Shown: one piece after another, positions 20,733 to 31,630 of the stretch | How the letters are laid out: each line of letters begins with the position of its first letter | Numbering within the stretch: position 1 is the first letter of the stretch | From: Adiantum capillus-veneris | Taxonomy: Eukaryota; Streptophyta; Polypodiopsida; Polypodiales; Pteridaceae | DNA: 64,000 nucleotides | NCBI GenBank assembly: GCA_014529385.2 | Contig: CM043958.1 | Location: 81,277,525 to 81,341,524, forward strand | Reading direction: 5' to 3' | The notes under the pieces: model-generated | What the model was told of the DNA's origin: nothing | The model's database searches: none | The model's input: only the letters and a program-made list of their open reading frames with translations | Position numbers and translations under genes: made by a program

Positions 20733-23106
20733 GCTGAGGGTTGTCAGGTCACCCGGGTTGACTTGACTGACTGGGTCAGGTGTAGCTGGCGAGGGTGCAT
20801 TAGAAGATGAAGATTGTGCCGCCCCTTGGAGCTTCGAGACATCATGGACTGGAGTCTGATCGATGTGAAAATCAGCATACTCTTCTTGCAACCATCCTGG
20901 TGGAAGCTCCTCAAAGGGTAAGTCCTCAGATACCACAGAGAGCTTTTGCGTGGTCAGGGAATCAGGCACAGAGGAAGCTAAGGGAAGGTGAGGTGTTGGT
21001 GGAGTCCAGCAAGGGAGGTTTCTTCCCCCTTCTATGGTTTGTTATGAGTTTACCAAGGCTGATGGCTTCCATCAAGGGGGCAACCAAAGTATGATCCTCA
21101 GTGACTGTCACACTTGCTTCTGGATGTTGTGGCTCACTAGTCGCAGTTGGGGGAACAATGGAAGAGGGTGTATCCTCAGGCAAGAAGTGAATAGAGACCA
21201 CATAGCATGGCATAGACGTGGTAGCCTCCAACCACTGCAGCACGTCTTCTTCGGACCCGTCAAGTGGGGTAAGTTGTCCAGGTCGGGGTTGGACTCCACT
21301 AACAATGAACTATGATGAACTACTAGATCCATGCCTCCTTCAAGGCGAATGGGTTTCAATTGGGCACCTGAAAAATATATCCACATAGCGTCATTGCCCG
21401 AGTCATGAAGTGCTTTAGTGTGCCTCAACCATGGTCTACCAATGAGCAAAGGAAAGCCGCCCTCAACCTGGGAAGTCGAAGCACCACAAAATCCAGACTG
21501 AATGTGAAGTCCTGCACCAGCAATGGTACCTTGTCGACTATGCCCAGGGGATAAACAGTTATCTGATTGGCCAAAGTCACTGTGAATGGGGCGGGCCTAG
21601 TAGGCTCACGACCTAATGCTAGCACAGTGAATTCAGGCATGAGGTTGATGGGAGATCCCCTATCAAGTATTACACCTGAAAATGTTTGTTCCAAATAGAC
21701 GCAGTTAGACGAGGACTTTTGTAATCAATTAGGGGAGTAGCGGGATATGAAATCATATAAGACTCAGAGGGTTGCACTGGGAGGTACCCGCCACAAGACC
21801 ATGCACCGGGGTACAGAGATTGAATGACTGTAAGAGTCACTTTGAAGATTTGCATCCAGCTTTAGCATGTCATAAAGGGATTATTGTTGAAAGGTGATCT
21901 TCAGGATAGTCTCTATTGTAGGCTTCTCGCTTTTGGGCAACCCTTGCTCTGGGACTTTGACTTGTTGCAAGTCAGCTACTGCTTCCAAGAAACCCCAATC
22001 AACCTCGAATAGCATAGAGATCAGTCGACTGTTGGCACGAGGGGGTGGCTTGTCAGATGTTGCTGATGGACTTGGTTGTTGAAGAGGAAATGGAAGAGTT
22101 GGACCTTCAAGAAGACTGAGGCCTAGAGCTGCTCGTTGTGACCTAGTGAGGACACTAGTGGGCTCCTCCACTTGCAACAACATATCCTTAGGGGTAACCA
22201 CACGTGTAGCAGGTGACTGTTCAGAAATGGTGCTTACCGCAATCAGATTGATCTTCGGAAATGTAAACTCTTGTTGGTTCGGACTGAGGGTTGAAGACGT
22301 AGATGCACGTTGTTTGGGACAATCTTTACTGTAGTAATCCTTAGCCTCGGGGCAATGACAGCAAGGCGGAGACCCTTCAGACAAGGGACACTTGCTTTGG
22401 TAATGTCCATATTCTCCACACTTGCAGCATAAAATGGGACGATTGGACGGGCGAGGCGGGGGACGAGGTGGTCTCTCCTCCTACTGCATGGGTTGAAAGC
22501 TGAGGTCTAGAAGCTCTGAGGACCTAAAGGGGCACTAGCATGATAAAAACTTTGAGATGGAAAGGTGCTTTGCATACCTTGCATAGCACGCATAGGGGTT
22601 TTCAACAAGGGTGGCATGTGGTTTGGATGGCCATAGGGAGAAACCATATTGGATGCAAGAGCCAAGCCTTGTTGAAGCGTAGAGATGAGGCTTTGTCCTA
22701 ATTTCCATAGTCCCTATAGATAGTACCACTCCTTGTCCTCATGTCCGGGCTTCTCACAGAAGTGACAGTAAGCTCGAAGCGGACATTCCAGCGGAGGATG
22801 CCCGGGAGAACGGCAGGAGCTACACCAGACCATAGCCTTAGACTCCTAATGAGCCTTGAGCTCCTCCATCTCCCGCTTGATTTGGTCCAAAGCTTCTTGA
22901 TGCGGAGGCTTCTCTTGTCGAACAAAGAATGATCTCTCCTCTTGAAGAGCTCGTTGTAAATTCAGGGCTTCGAGTTCCCTGCGTAAGGAAGTGAAAGGAT
23001 CAGAAGGACTCTCCAAAAATATTAAGGGGTCTCTACCTGAGAGGAGTCAATGAACAGATTCCTAGCCCCTTCTATCCTAGAAGCAGCTGCGACAAACTCC
23101 TCCAGA
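20733..23106 (-). pseudogene. Gypsy-2 gag 3' half and protease
   Basis: Frames run from right to left: zinc knuckles (22384-22800 region, with CCHCPEAKDYYSKDC as the third), LITRSQ-type linker with SRLISMLFEVDWGFLEAVAD (21881-22384), the protease box GVILDRGSPINLMPEF (21425-21694, DRG in place of DTG), MLIGRPWLRHTKALHD (21108-21449), and the linker SEDLPFEELPPGWLQEEYAD (20721-20969). Every block has its counterpart in gypsy-1. Frameshifts and stops separate all of them. Confidence 0.85.
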
Positions 23107-23111
23107 GTGGC
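23107..23111 (+). repeat. Copia-1 target-site duplication, left
   Basis: gtggc at 23107-23111 matches atggc at 28630-28634 with one change. The uninterrupted gypsy-1 has gtggc followed by gtcaggtcg at this place, which confirms the insertion point. Confidence 0.8.
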
Positions 23112-23387
23112 TGTTGGGTTAAAGGCCTAAATAACCCCTTTTTGTACATTTCTATACTTTGTCCAGGTTCATATTGAGCCTGGACACATTTTTTAAAGGT
23201 CACTAATAATAAAAGTCGAAAAACCCAAAACTCACTTATTGAGTTTTCCCCAAAAACGTGAGCTCTCTCTCTCTCCCTCTTCGTTCTGCTAGTGCTTCCC
23301 TTCTACAGCACAGTGCCTCCGCTTCAAGCCTCAAGGCCTGCACATCTTCGCGTGCTCTATCACTTGCACACCGTCGCGCACTCATCA
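23112..23387 (+). mobile_element. Copia-1 5' LTR
   Basis: Starts tgttgggttaaagg and ends cactcatca. A TATA-like aataataaaag lies near 23205, and a CT run lies near 23262. A hairpin (23160-23186) has a 12-bp stem with one mismatch. Confidence 0.93.
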
Positions 23388-23389
23388 AT

Positions 23390-23403
23390 TGGTATCAGAG
23401 CCC
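23390..23403 (+). other. Copia-1 primer-binding site
   Basis: tggtatcagagccc exactly contains the primer site for initiator-Met tRNA and lies two bases after the LTR end. Confidence 0.93.
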
Positions 23404-24126
23404 AATTAGGGTTTGCTCCCAAACCAGCAAACGTTGATTTTCAACCAAGGAGGTCAACTTTCACGCTCGCCAAAGGACTCGTCCGCGGACACTAGAGAGC
23501 TCCCGGCAAGTCAAATTGACCTAAAACATGCTGAAATTAGGTCAAAACCAGCAAATTACAGGTTATAACAGCAAAATACAGTTTTTGCAAATGATGTATT
23601 AAGGTGTGGGAACACTTTTACTAAGTCCACGCTACCCGAAAACACTCAAATTGCCGAAAAAAAGGTCCTAAAACAAATGTTTTCAGCAAATTCTAGAGTT
23701 ACGCAAGTTTTTGCAAGTGTTTTTATGATGCGACTACATTGGGGGAAGTGCAAATTGAAGCAATCTACGCACGTTTGACAAAGATTGGCTATGTATGACC
23801 ATTTGTGGCTCAATTTCATACAATTTGATGCTACAAATTGGGGCTTTTTCTCTTACATGCTTTTAAAGGCTATGCATTAGCCTTATGTACGTTCTGTGAG
23901 TTTAAAAACAACTAAAATTGCTATTTTTGAGCACAAATTCGCTCATTAAAATTTCTTGAGCATAAATTTCAGAAATTGTTTTTTTTGTGCCTAAATCGAC
24001 CTATTTTGCCCCAAATTGCTCCTGTGACCATTTGGAGCTGTAGTGCACACCTCAGTGACGCTATACTCCAATTCTTGTGTATTTTGCCCAAAAATTCAGC
24101 GTATTAGCCCTCTTATTCATGCAACT

Positions 24127-25060
24127 ATGGCCTCATCTTCTTCGGATGTGAGGAATCTCTTCGAGATTAGAAGGTTCGATGGAACAGGTTTCGATCTTGA
24201 CAGGATCCAGGGAATCCTATTTCTTGAACAGGAAAAGCCACAGAATATGACGGATGAAGCATGGGTTAGCCTGAACAGGAAGGCTGTTACATACATTAAA
24301 ATGGCCATGACCGATGAGACAGTCATTGATGTGAAAGGTCTCACAAGTGCTTTTGATGTGTGGGAGAAGTTATAGGGAATGTATGAGAATACAACGCCTG
24401 TCAACCAAGTGCATTTGATGCGAAAACTTGTTGGCATGCAACTAGATGAGTCCAAGAGCGCTGCAGAGCACTTGTCGTTGTTCGCGGGTACTTTGTCGCG
24501 GTTACAGGATTCAGACTTGCCCCCTTTTGATGATAAGCTTAAAGCTATCTTCTTACTTATGACCTTACCTGAGTCATGGGAAACATTGGTGGTTTCATTG
24601 TCCAATAACCCCAATTTGACCTTTGATGGTGTTGGGGTTCTATCTTGAATGAAGAAATCAGGAGGAAAGCAAGTGGAGAGGGAGGCAGCTCTGCCAACAT
24701 GGTTAGAGGTAGGACAGAAAAGAAGATTGCCTATGCACAAAGGAGTAAGAGTAAGAGTAAGGAAGGGGGAAATGCCAACAAAGGCAAGGGTGATGTGACT
24801 TGCTATCAGTGTGGCACGAAAGGTCACAAGAAACCCGATTGCAGGTACTACAAAGCCGAGTTAGAACGGAAAAAGAATGGCGGAGACAAAAAGAAAGAGA
24901 AGAAGGAAGTCAAGACAAATGCACAGGATAGCTCAAAGGACAAAGAGAAGGCCAATGTGGCTTCTAGTGTTGTGATTGAGGAGCTGTCAGATATAGAGGA
25001 CATCTTGTGTGCCACATTGTCAGATGATGATGCTTATGACTTTGATGCCTCTCTTAATGT
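24127..25060 (+). pseudogene. Copia-1 gag
   Basis: Gag begins MASSSSDVRNLFEIRRFDG, then an unusual FDLDRIQGILFLEQ in place of the common NY-W block, AWVSLNRKAVTYIKMAM, and TSAFDVWEKL. A TAG at 24373 interrupts the frame, which continues GMYENTTPVNQVHLMRKLV to 24648. A frameshift then joins NEEIRRKASGEGG. The zinc knuckle CYQCGTKGHKKPDC near 24804 is intact CX2CX4HX4C. About 730 bp of untranslated leader (23404-24126) precedes the start. Gag would form the particle that packages the RNA. Confidence 0.9.
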
Positions 25061-25890
25061 TCATGCACATGACATGCAGATCACCAAGAGTGATCTTATT
25101 GATGCTTTGTTGATTGTCAATGATGCATTATCCCAGACTTGGATTGTTGATTCCGGTGCTTCATTTCATGTGACTCCTATCAAGGAGTGTTTCTCTACTT
25201 TTGATGCAGGCAAGCGTCGCCATGTATACCTTGGAAACAATCATGCATGCTCCATTGAGGGTATTGGCACTGTGCATCTCTCCATAGATGGCACAAATGA
25301 GCTTGTCTTGCATGATGTTAGATATGTGCCGGGAATCAAGAAGAGTTTGCTTTCTGTTGGTCAGATGGATATGCATGGTTACAGCATCTTGTTTGAGAGA
25401 GGATCATGGAAAATGACAAAGGCTCAAGACTGATTGTAAAGGGCACAAAGAAATGGACACTTTACAGCATGCATAGAAAGGCCGTGTTGGGCAAGTTTAC
25501 TGCATTGGCTGAAATTAACTCTCACATGGAGTTGTGGCACAAGAGGCTTGGCCATATGAGCCAAAAGGTCCTTTCTAAACTTTGTACTTTGCACAAGCTT
25601 GATGCTAAGGGCACAAAGCTTGACTTTTGTAATGAATGTCAATATGGCAAGCAAGTAAAGCGTTCTTATTACTCTGGTGTCTCTCGTAAATCTTGTGTGC
25701 TTGATCTTGTACATTCTGATGTATGTAGCATGCCTACTAAGTCTATGGGAGGTGCATGCTATTTTGTCTCCTTTGTTGATGATCATTCTAGGAAAATTTG
25801 GGTTTATTTGCTCTTAAGTCTAAGGATGAAGCCCTTGCTGCGTTTAAGAAATTTCATGCATTTGTGGCCACCCAAACAGGTAGAAAGCTA
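25060..25890 (+). pseudogene. Copia-1 protease and integrase N-terminal part
   Basis: The protease active site is WIVDSGASFHVTP near 25140, with the normal DSG. It runs to the end of the frame at 25433 (LSVGQMDMHGYSILFERGSW). After a frameshift comes the GAG-pre-integrase domain, with the zinc ligands in ELWHKRLGHMSQ and FCNECQYGKQ, then LDLVHSDVCSMPTKSMGG, where the first catalytic Asp of integrase sits, and FVDDHSRKIWVYLL. The protease cuts the polyprotein, and the zinc domain helps integrase bind DNA ends. Confidence 0.9.
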
Positions 25891-26490
25891 AAATGCTTGC
25901 GTACGGACAATGGGAGGGAGTTCACAAGTGCTGAATTTAACAAGTTTTGTGAAAATTTGGGCATTAAGAGGGAGCTTATTGTGCCATACAACCCCTCTTC
26001 TAATGGTGTGGCTGAAAGATTCAATAGGACACTTTGTAAGAGGGTGAGATGCATGCTGTCCACAGCTAATCTCTCTCATGGATTTTGGGCAGAAGCTTTG
26101 AAAACTGCAGTGCATATATGCAATCGATCCCCTCACATGTCTTTGAAAGGTGACATCCTTGAAGAGGTTTGGTCTGGCAAGCCTGCTTCATATGATCACT
26201 TATGCATTTTTGGTTGTGAGGCTTTTGTGTATGTCAGACCCGAGTTGAGGAGTAAACTAGATGCCAAATCCATTAAAGGCCCTTTCATGGGATATGGAGA
26301 AGAAGGCGAAATGGGTTACAGGATTTGATTACCTTAGCTCAAAAGGGTTGTACGCAGCCGGGATGTTGTTTTTAATGAGACAAGGCTGCTTCAAAACAAT
26401 TGTGCCTCAAAGCATGACCATAAAAGGGTCAAATTTCAGCATGACCATCCACATGTTAGGCCTATTTTTTACCCTCAGGATGCACCACAT
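25798..26490 (+). pseudogene. Copia-1 integrase core
   Basis: The frame carries LRTDNGREFTS and PSSNGVAERFNRTL, which complete the D,D-35-E triad, and then ARCML-type and WAEALKTAVHICNRSP blocks up to the GYRI end of the core at 26328. A frameshift near 26325 moves the rest (VTGFDYLSSKGLYAAG and the linker) to other frames until the RT frame opens at 26491. Confidence 0.9.
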
Positions 26491-28312
26491 ATGGCTGAAA
26501 ATGTAGATGATCCAGTGGTGTTTGAGCCAGATGATGTTGGACAGCAAATTGAGGCTCCTGAAGGGCATTTGCAGCCACGAAACAATGCTGAAAATGGTGC
26601 TGAAAATGATGTCCAGCAGCCCATTGTTGATGATTTTATTATGCCACCTAATGTAGACCCATTACCGGATAATGTGGATCATTGGGTGAGGCGGTCTAAT
26701 CGTCCAAGACGGACTGTGAGTAGATATGATCCCTCTTTGCATTACATTATGTTGACAGATGAGGGAGAGCCTCTTACATATAAAGAGGCAAAGACATGCG
26801 AGTCAAGCAGTAAGTGGGAGCTTGCAATGCAAGAGGAAATGAAGTCCTTGTATGCAAATGATATTTGGGATCTTGTGCCATTGCCTAAAGGGAGAAAGGC
26901 TCTTCCTAACAAATGGGTATACAAGATTAAGATTGTGGATGAAAAACCCAAGTACAAGGCAAGATTGGTTGCAAAAGGATATGCACAGGAAGAAGGGATT
27001 GATTTTCAAGAAATCTTTTATCCCATTGTAAAGCTTACAACTTTACGTGTCCTTTTTGCTCTCGTTGCGGTGCTTGATTTGGAATTGAATCAAATGGATG
27101 TGAAGACAGCGTTTTTGCATGGTGGCATTGAAGAGGACATATACATGAAACAACCTAAAGGTTTTGTAGTTCCTACACGTGAGGAACTTGTATGCAAACT
27201 GAAAAGGGCTCTGTATGGTTTGAGACAATCATCACGGTAGTGGTATAAGAAGTTTGACACTTTTATGCTGTCTCAAGGCTTTAAACGCAGCCAAGCAGAT
27301 CATTGTTTGTATTTGAAAAGGGATGAAGATAGAAGTCCCATCATACTTGTTCTCTATGTTGATGACATGCTGCTTGCCGGGAAACATAAGATTAGTCTTG
27401 ATGCTCTGAAACGTAAGCTAAATTCAACATTTGCTATGAAGGATTTCGGTGATGCAGAGCATATTTTGAGCATGCGTATTAAAAGAGATAGAAAGCTGAA
27501 ATTGTTGTTTTTATCTCAAGAAAGGTACATTGCAAGAGTACTTGACAGGTTTAATATGGTTGATGCTAAGCCTCTTGGAGTACCTTTACCTCCATACACT
27601 AAGCTTAGCAAAGCAAATTGCCCAAAGGATGAGGTGGCATTGAAAGCAATGAAGGGAATCCCTTATGCATCAGCTTGTGGTTCTCTTATGTATGCTATGG
27701 TTGCCACTCATCCCGACATTGCTTATGCAGTGGGAGTTGTTAGTCGATACATGTCGAATCCTGGCAAAGCGCATTGGGAAGCTCTCAAATGCATCCTGAG
27801 ATATTTGAAAGGTACACAATCAAAGTGTATCTGTTATGGCAAAACTGACTTAAAGTTGCAGGGATATTGTGATGCAGACATGGCAGGTGACATGGATACC
27901 ACAAAATCTACGAGTGGATATGCATTTGCCATTGCTGGTGGTGCAGTCTCTTGGTGTTCTACGTTACACAAAATTGTGGCATTGAGTACTACTGAGGCTT
28001 AATATATTTCAGCCACAGAGGCTTCAAAAGAGGCCATTTGGTTGGGCAGACTTGCAAAAGAACTTGGCATGCCTGCTTATACACCCGTGTTGGGTTGTGA
28101 TAGCTAGAGTGCTGTCTATTTAGCCAAAAATGCCATGTTTCATGCGCGTACCAAACACATAGATGTGCGGTATCACTTTATACGACAAGTATTGGAGGAT
28201 GGTCTAGTCAGCTTAACTAAGATCCATACACAGGATAACCCTGCACATGTTCTCACCAAGAGTCTTGTTAAGGCTCAACATGAGCATTGCATACAGCTGG
28301 TGGGAGTTGGTT
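26491..28312 (+). pseudogene. Copia-1 reverse transcriptase and RNase H
   Basis: RT motifs are in order: WVYKIKIVDEKPKYKARLVA, GIDFQEIFYPIVKLTTLRVL, NQMDVKTAFLHG and the catalytic VLYVDDMLLAG near 27355. After a TAG at 27238 the same frame continues. RNase H has GYCDADMAGDMDTTKSTSGY, ISATEASKEAIWLGRLAKEL, HIDVRYHFIRQ and a DNPAHVLTKSL end at about 28270. TAA at 28000 and TAG near 28106 replace a glutamate and a glutamine codon of the family. RT and RNase H otherwise look nearly complete. Confidence 0.93.
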
Positions 28313-28338
28313 AACTTAAAGGTGTCATTTATGCCTTT

Positions 28339-28349
28339 AAGTAGGAGGT
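28339..28349 (+). other. Copia-1 polypurine tract
   Basis: aagtaggaggt directly before the 3' LTR start at 28350 is the purine-rich plus-strand primer site. Confidence 0.75.
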
Positions 28350-28629
28350 TGTTGGGTTAAAGGCCTAAATAACCCCTTTTTGTACATTTTTATACTGTGT
28401 CCAGGTTCATATTGAACCTGGACACATTTTTTAAAGGTCACTTATAATAAAAGTGGGAAAAAACAAAACTCACTTATTGAGTTTTCCCCAAAAACGTGAG
28501 CTCTCTCTCTCTCTCCCTCTTCGTTCTGCTAGCGGTTCCCTTCTGCAGCACAGTGCCTCCGCTTCAAGCCTCAAGGCCTGCACATCTTCGCGTGCTCTAT
28601 CACTTGCACACACCGCCGCGCGCTCATCA
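28350..28629 (+). mobile_element. Copia-1 3' LTR
   Basis: Starts tgttgggttaaagg and ends cgctcatca, followed by atggc (28630-28634), the right target duplication. It contains a perfect 12-bp-stem hairpin with a 3-base loop at 28398-28424. Confidence 0.93.
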
Positions 28630-28634
28630 ATGGC

Positions 28635-29385
28635 TTCAGGTCAGAGACTCTCTCGGAGTTTTTGTTGAGACGTCTTGGAAAGAGCCTTCTCCAACCACTT
28701 CTTAACCATAGATTCAACTGGTTGATGAGGAAGCTTGGCGACTAGAGACTTGGTTCTTGACATGAGTTCTACAAAAGTCTCATTTGGCTGGAGCATCACG
28801 TTGGCCAACTCATCCAGAACCTTCCCTTGGAAGTCCCCTAGTCTGAAAACTTCACAAAACTGCTTTTGTAATGTGGCAAGTAGTAAAGTGGTTCTCTAGA
28901 AATTGACTGTACCATTTATCTACTAAGCCATCCAAGGTTGATGTGAAGAGTACTAGGTAGGCGTCTTCTCTGTTGAGACCACGACCCCTACAAAAGGATA
29001 CAAATCTCTTAGCATGGTCGTTTGCATCCTCTGTGGAGAGACCTTTAAAAGTCGAGAACTTCATGTTCACCTTAGCTAGAACACTTGGCAGCTCCTCCAT
29101 GGCTATCTGCTCCTGAGCATATTGCTCAAGAGGTTGTTGTAACACAGTGGGTGAGAACTATTCTGGGGAAGGTGACCTAGGAGGGGAAGAACTGAATGAG
29201 GGAGTGGAGGTAGCTGCGGAGAAAGGTAGGGGTAACGGAGCTAGGGGACTTCTACTGGGTACAAAGGAATGGCCCTTCCGATGGTAGTACTTCAGAGGAC
29301 TCGGTAGTGTCATTTTGACTACCTTGTATGTGTCATGCAGTAAGCAGAAGCGCACCCAAGCTTTGGGCATGAAGAATTTAGCTTA
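28635..29385 (-). pseudogene. Gypsy-2 gag N-terminal half
   Basis: Right to left: an N-terminal Ser/Pro-rich part (29158-29370), then MEELPSVLAKVNMKFSTFKG, GRGLNREDAYLVLFTSTLDG and the capsid continuation in broken frames to 28635, where copia-1 has cut the gene. It matches gypsy-1 at 6420-7060 block for block. A stop near 29155 and a frameshift near 28865 break it. Confidence 0.82.
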
Positions 29386-29932
29386 CTCAACACTGGTCCA
29401 GACTCCACTAGACCAAGGTGAGAGACTACTAGACTAGCAGAGAGACTAGACCAGGACAAGTGACTAGATCAGGACGAGAGACTAGACCAGCTGGTCTAGA
29501 CTAAGGGTGGGTTCAGACTAGGCGGCGGAAGAAAAATGCAAAGGGGCGTCGATCCTCCATGGCAAAATTTGATTGGCTGGAGTTGAGGCACTCTTCTGCC
29601 GGGCCCTCCATTTTTCTTCAGACCCCCCCCCCCCCCCCCCCCCCCCCCCCCTAGAAGAGTTGATGCCTCTCTCAACCCCCTTCACTTTTTCACTTTTCCT
29701 CCTCCACACTGTTCACACTAGGCGGAGGCACATTTAGGAAGGCTTGTTTCTTCCACCGGTTCAGTCTGAACCCAGCCTAAGCTGTACTCGACCAAGCTAG
29801 TTGACGGGAAGCTCGACGAATCTGGACCAGAGCAGTTGAGACTAGCAGACCAACACATAAACCAGCTAGCTCCTCGACCTGTAGGCGCAACGAGTGAGAC
29901 TTCAATTGAGGTCCCACCAGGCGTGCCAAAAA
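29386..29932 (-). other. Gypsy-2 leader and primer-site region
   Basis: Contains repeated gagactagaccaggac words (about 29390-29500), the MITE at 29505-29777, and next to the LTR the primer-site region (29908-29932), with ggcacgcctggtgggacctc on the minus strand. Confidence 0.7.
29505..29777. mobile_element. MITE, Harbinger/Tourist-like
   Basis: The 273-bp element starts gggtgggttcagact and ends agtctgaacccagcc, terminal inverted repeats that match at 14 of 15 positions. It is flanked by TAA on both sides (29502-29504 and 29778-29780), the 3-bp target duplication of PIF/Harbinger transposons and Tourist MITEs. It has no coding capacity. A run of 29 C residues (29623-29651) sits inside. A second gttcacactaggcggaggc block near the right end echoes the left end. 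Confidence 0.8.
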
Positions 29933-30516
29933 TGAGAGCACCTGTAGCGGAGATAATGTGTCGTGCTCTCTATAGTGGGAGCTCCTCAGTGCAATGTGCA
30001 TGAAACCTCACTCCAACAGCATGAAAACACTGAAAAAACACTATAGACAATGAACAACAAAGCAACACAGCGACTCAACAGTAGAACCTGAACAGCATGG
30101 GACTCGACTAACTCAGAGAAACCGGTACAGACTCTGGCATGGTAGCACACTCAGCTCCAAGCCCAGAACTCATAGGTAGAATGGGGGTGTCGAGGCTCAA
30201 ATGTGCGGGGATGGTGCAGACGTGCTGTGCATGAACTCAAGACGCTTGACCATACAAAGTAGCTGATGACGATAATGACTCCAAACAGCTACGGATGTAT
30301 ACAACCATAAAGAGCCACCAACGGCTCACAAAATATCCAATACAGCTCAGCCTATCTCCAAACTATGGTGGTGGTGATCTGGCCCCGAGTCGGCTAGACT
30401 ACCACCCGTATCCTTGCCACGTGTTACTGCCCAAGCGAAAGTTCGTCCAATGTGAACTCCAGCCCAGCTGTAACTAACTGTCCTTCCCGTGCTTGTGACA
30501 CTATAGCCCTGCTACA
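29933..30516 (-). mobile_element. Gypsy-2 5' LTR
   Basis: 584 bp, matching the gypsy-1 LTR over its length. In element sense it begins tgtagcagggctatagtgtc and ends acaggtgctctca. Its outer end directly adjoins gypsy-3 gag sequence. Confidence 0.78.
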
Positions 30517-31613
30517 GAGGGTAGAGCCTACTTCCCAGAGACTCCTTGAGCTTCTATTGGGGTGCCTTGGGAGAGCCTTCTTGACAAACTTCCTAACAGA
30601 GAGCATCCTTGCTCTTAAGCAGCTTGGCAACCAAAGCCTTGGTCCTCGTCATCAGCTTTACAAAACTCTCACCAGCTTGTAGCACAAGGTTCTCACGATC
30701 ATCTAGAGCTTTTTCTTGATAGTCGTCGTGTCGGAGGGCAATGCAAAAGGCCATCTTTAGCACGTTCCAGACCTCAAAGTGGTTTTCTACGAACTTGTTG
30801 GACCACTCGTCTACAAGGCTATCCACTGTAGATGGAAACAACACTAGGTAGGCATCTTCTTGGTTGAGACCATGACCTTGATATAAAGATATAAACCTCC
30901 TCATATGATCATCAAGGTCTTCAAATGAGAGCCCTTTGAAGGTTGGTAACTTGATGTTGCCTCTTGCCAGAATATTGGTTAGGTCCTCCACTATTCTCGC
31001 CGGCTCTGTTGGCTATGGAGAAAAATGGGCAATTTAGGTGTATTCGGGAAGGAGGTGACGGGGGTGATGAAGGTGAATGTAAGACCAAGCTGCTAAGTTG
31101 TAGAGGCTTTGGGAGAAGGTGATAGTGGGGGTGGAGGGCTTCAACCAGGTAAAACAGGTTTTTGATTTGTGTGATAGTGCTTCAAAGGACTCTTTAAGGG
31201 GACACACACAGGTGTCTCTAGACTGCCTTGTACGGTTCATACATGAGCACTACTATGGACCGACCAGCTCGGCCTGCCTGGTCTACACCAGACTCTCAAC
31301 AGGCATGTTGTATAGACTGGCTTAGACCGAGAGTCATCCTACTTGGACTGGACTCGTACAATTGGCCAATTTGAATTTTAAATCAGGTAATTCAGTCAAC
31401 CAGCTTAAGCAGTCGTGATCTACGAGGATGGTTGATTTTCGTGGAATAGTCAGCTGAACTAATCTATTAAAACCAAGTGGAAGCAAACTGGTCGGCCAGC
31501 TGAACTGGACCAGCTTGGACTAGTTTGGTTGCCCCAGCGCAGACGAGCAAACTTGAGCAACCAAGAGAACTTGAGGGAGACTTCTGTTGAGGTCCTACTG
31601 GGCGTGGCAAAAA
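30517..31613 (-). mobile_element. Gypsy-3 fragment: gag, leader, primer site
   Basis: The minus frame at 30593-30991 (MEDLTNILARGNIKLPTFKG, GHGLNQEDAYLVLFPSTVDS) is a third, more diverged gag of the gypsy-1 family, and it continues as KDALC toward the LTR of gypsy-2. The leader (31000-31589) is diverged. A primer-site region is at 31590-31613, and aaaatgaaagcacctgtag at 31611 matches the LTR end of the other copies. Beyond about 31630 the LTR cannot be recognised. Gypsy-2 appears to have inserted into this gag, and the other half is lost. Confidence 0.75.
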
Positions 31614-31630
31614 TGAAAGCACCTGTAGAA

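Larger units (their letters stand above)
23112..28629 (+). mobile_element. Copia-1, full-length Ty1/copia retrotransposon
   Basis: The element is 5,518 bp with two LTRs (276 and 280 bp), an initiator-Met primer site, gag, protease, integrase, RT, RNase H and a polypurine tract in copia order. It is inserted in gypsy-2 gag in the opposite orientation with a 5-bp target duplication. The LTRs differ at 13 positions and two 2-bp indels by hand alignment, about 95% identity, so the insertion is not recent. Gag and pol carry several stops and frameshifts. Confidence 0.95.
20733..30516 (-). mobile_element. Gypsy-2, Ty3/gypsy element split by copia-1
   Basis: Gypsy-2 is collinear with gypsy-1. Left to right on the plus strand it holds the protease-RT linker (from 20733), protease, zinc knuckles and capsid up to 23111. 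Copia-1 follows (23112-28629), then gag resumes at 28635 and is followed by leader, primer site and 5' LTR (29933-30516). RT, RNase H, integrase and the 3' LTR are absent: similarity to gypsy-1 starts abruptly at 20733. The joined flanks of copia-1 read through exactly as in gypsy-1 at 6410-6430. Confidence 0.88.
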
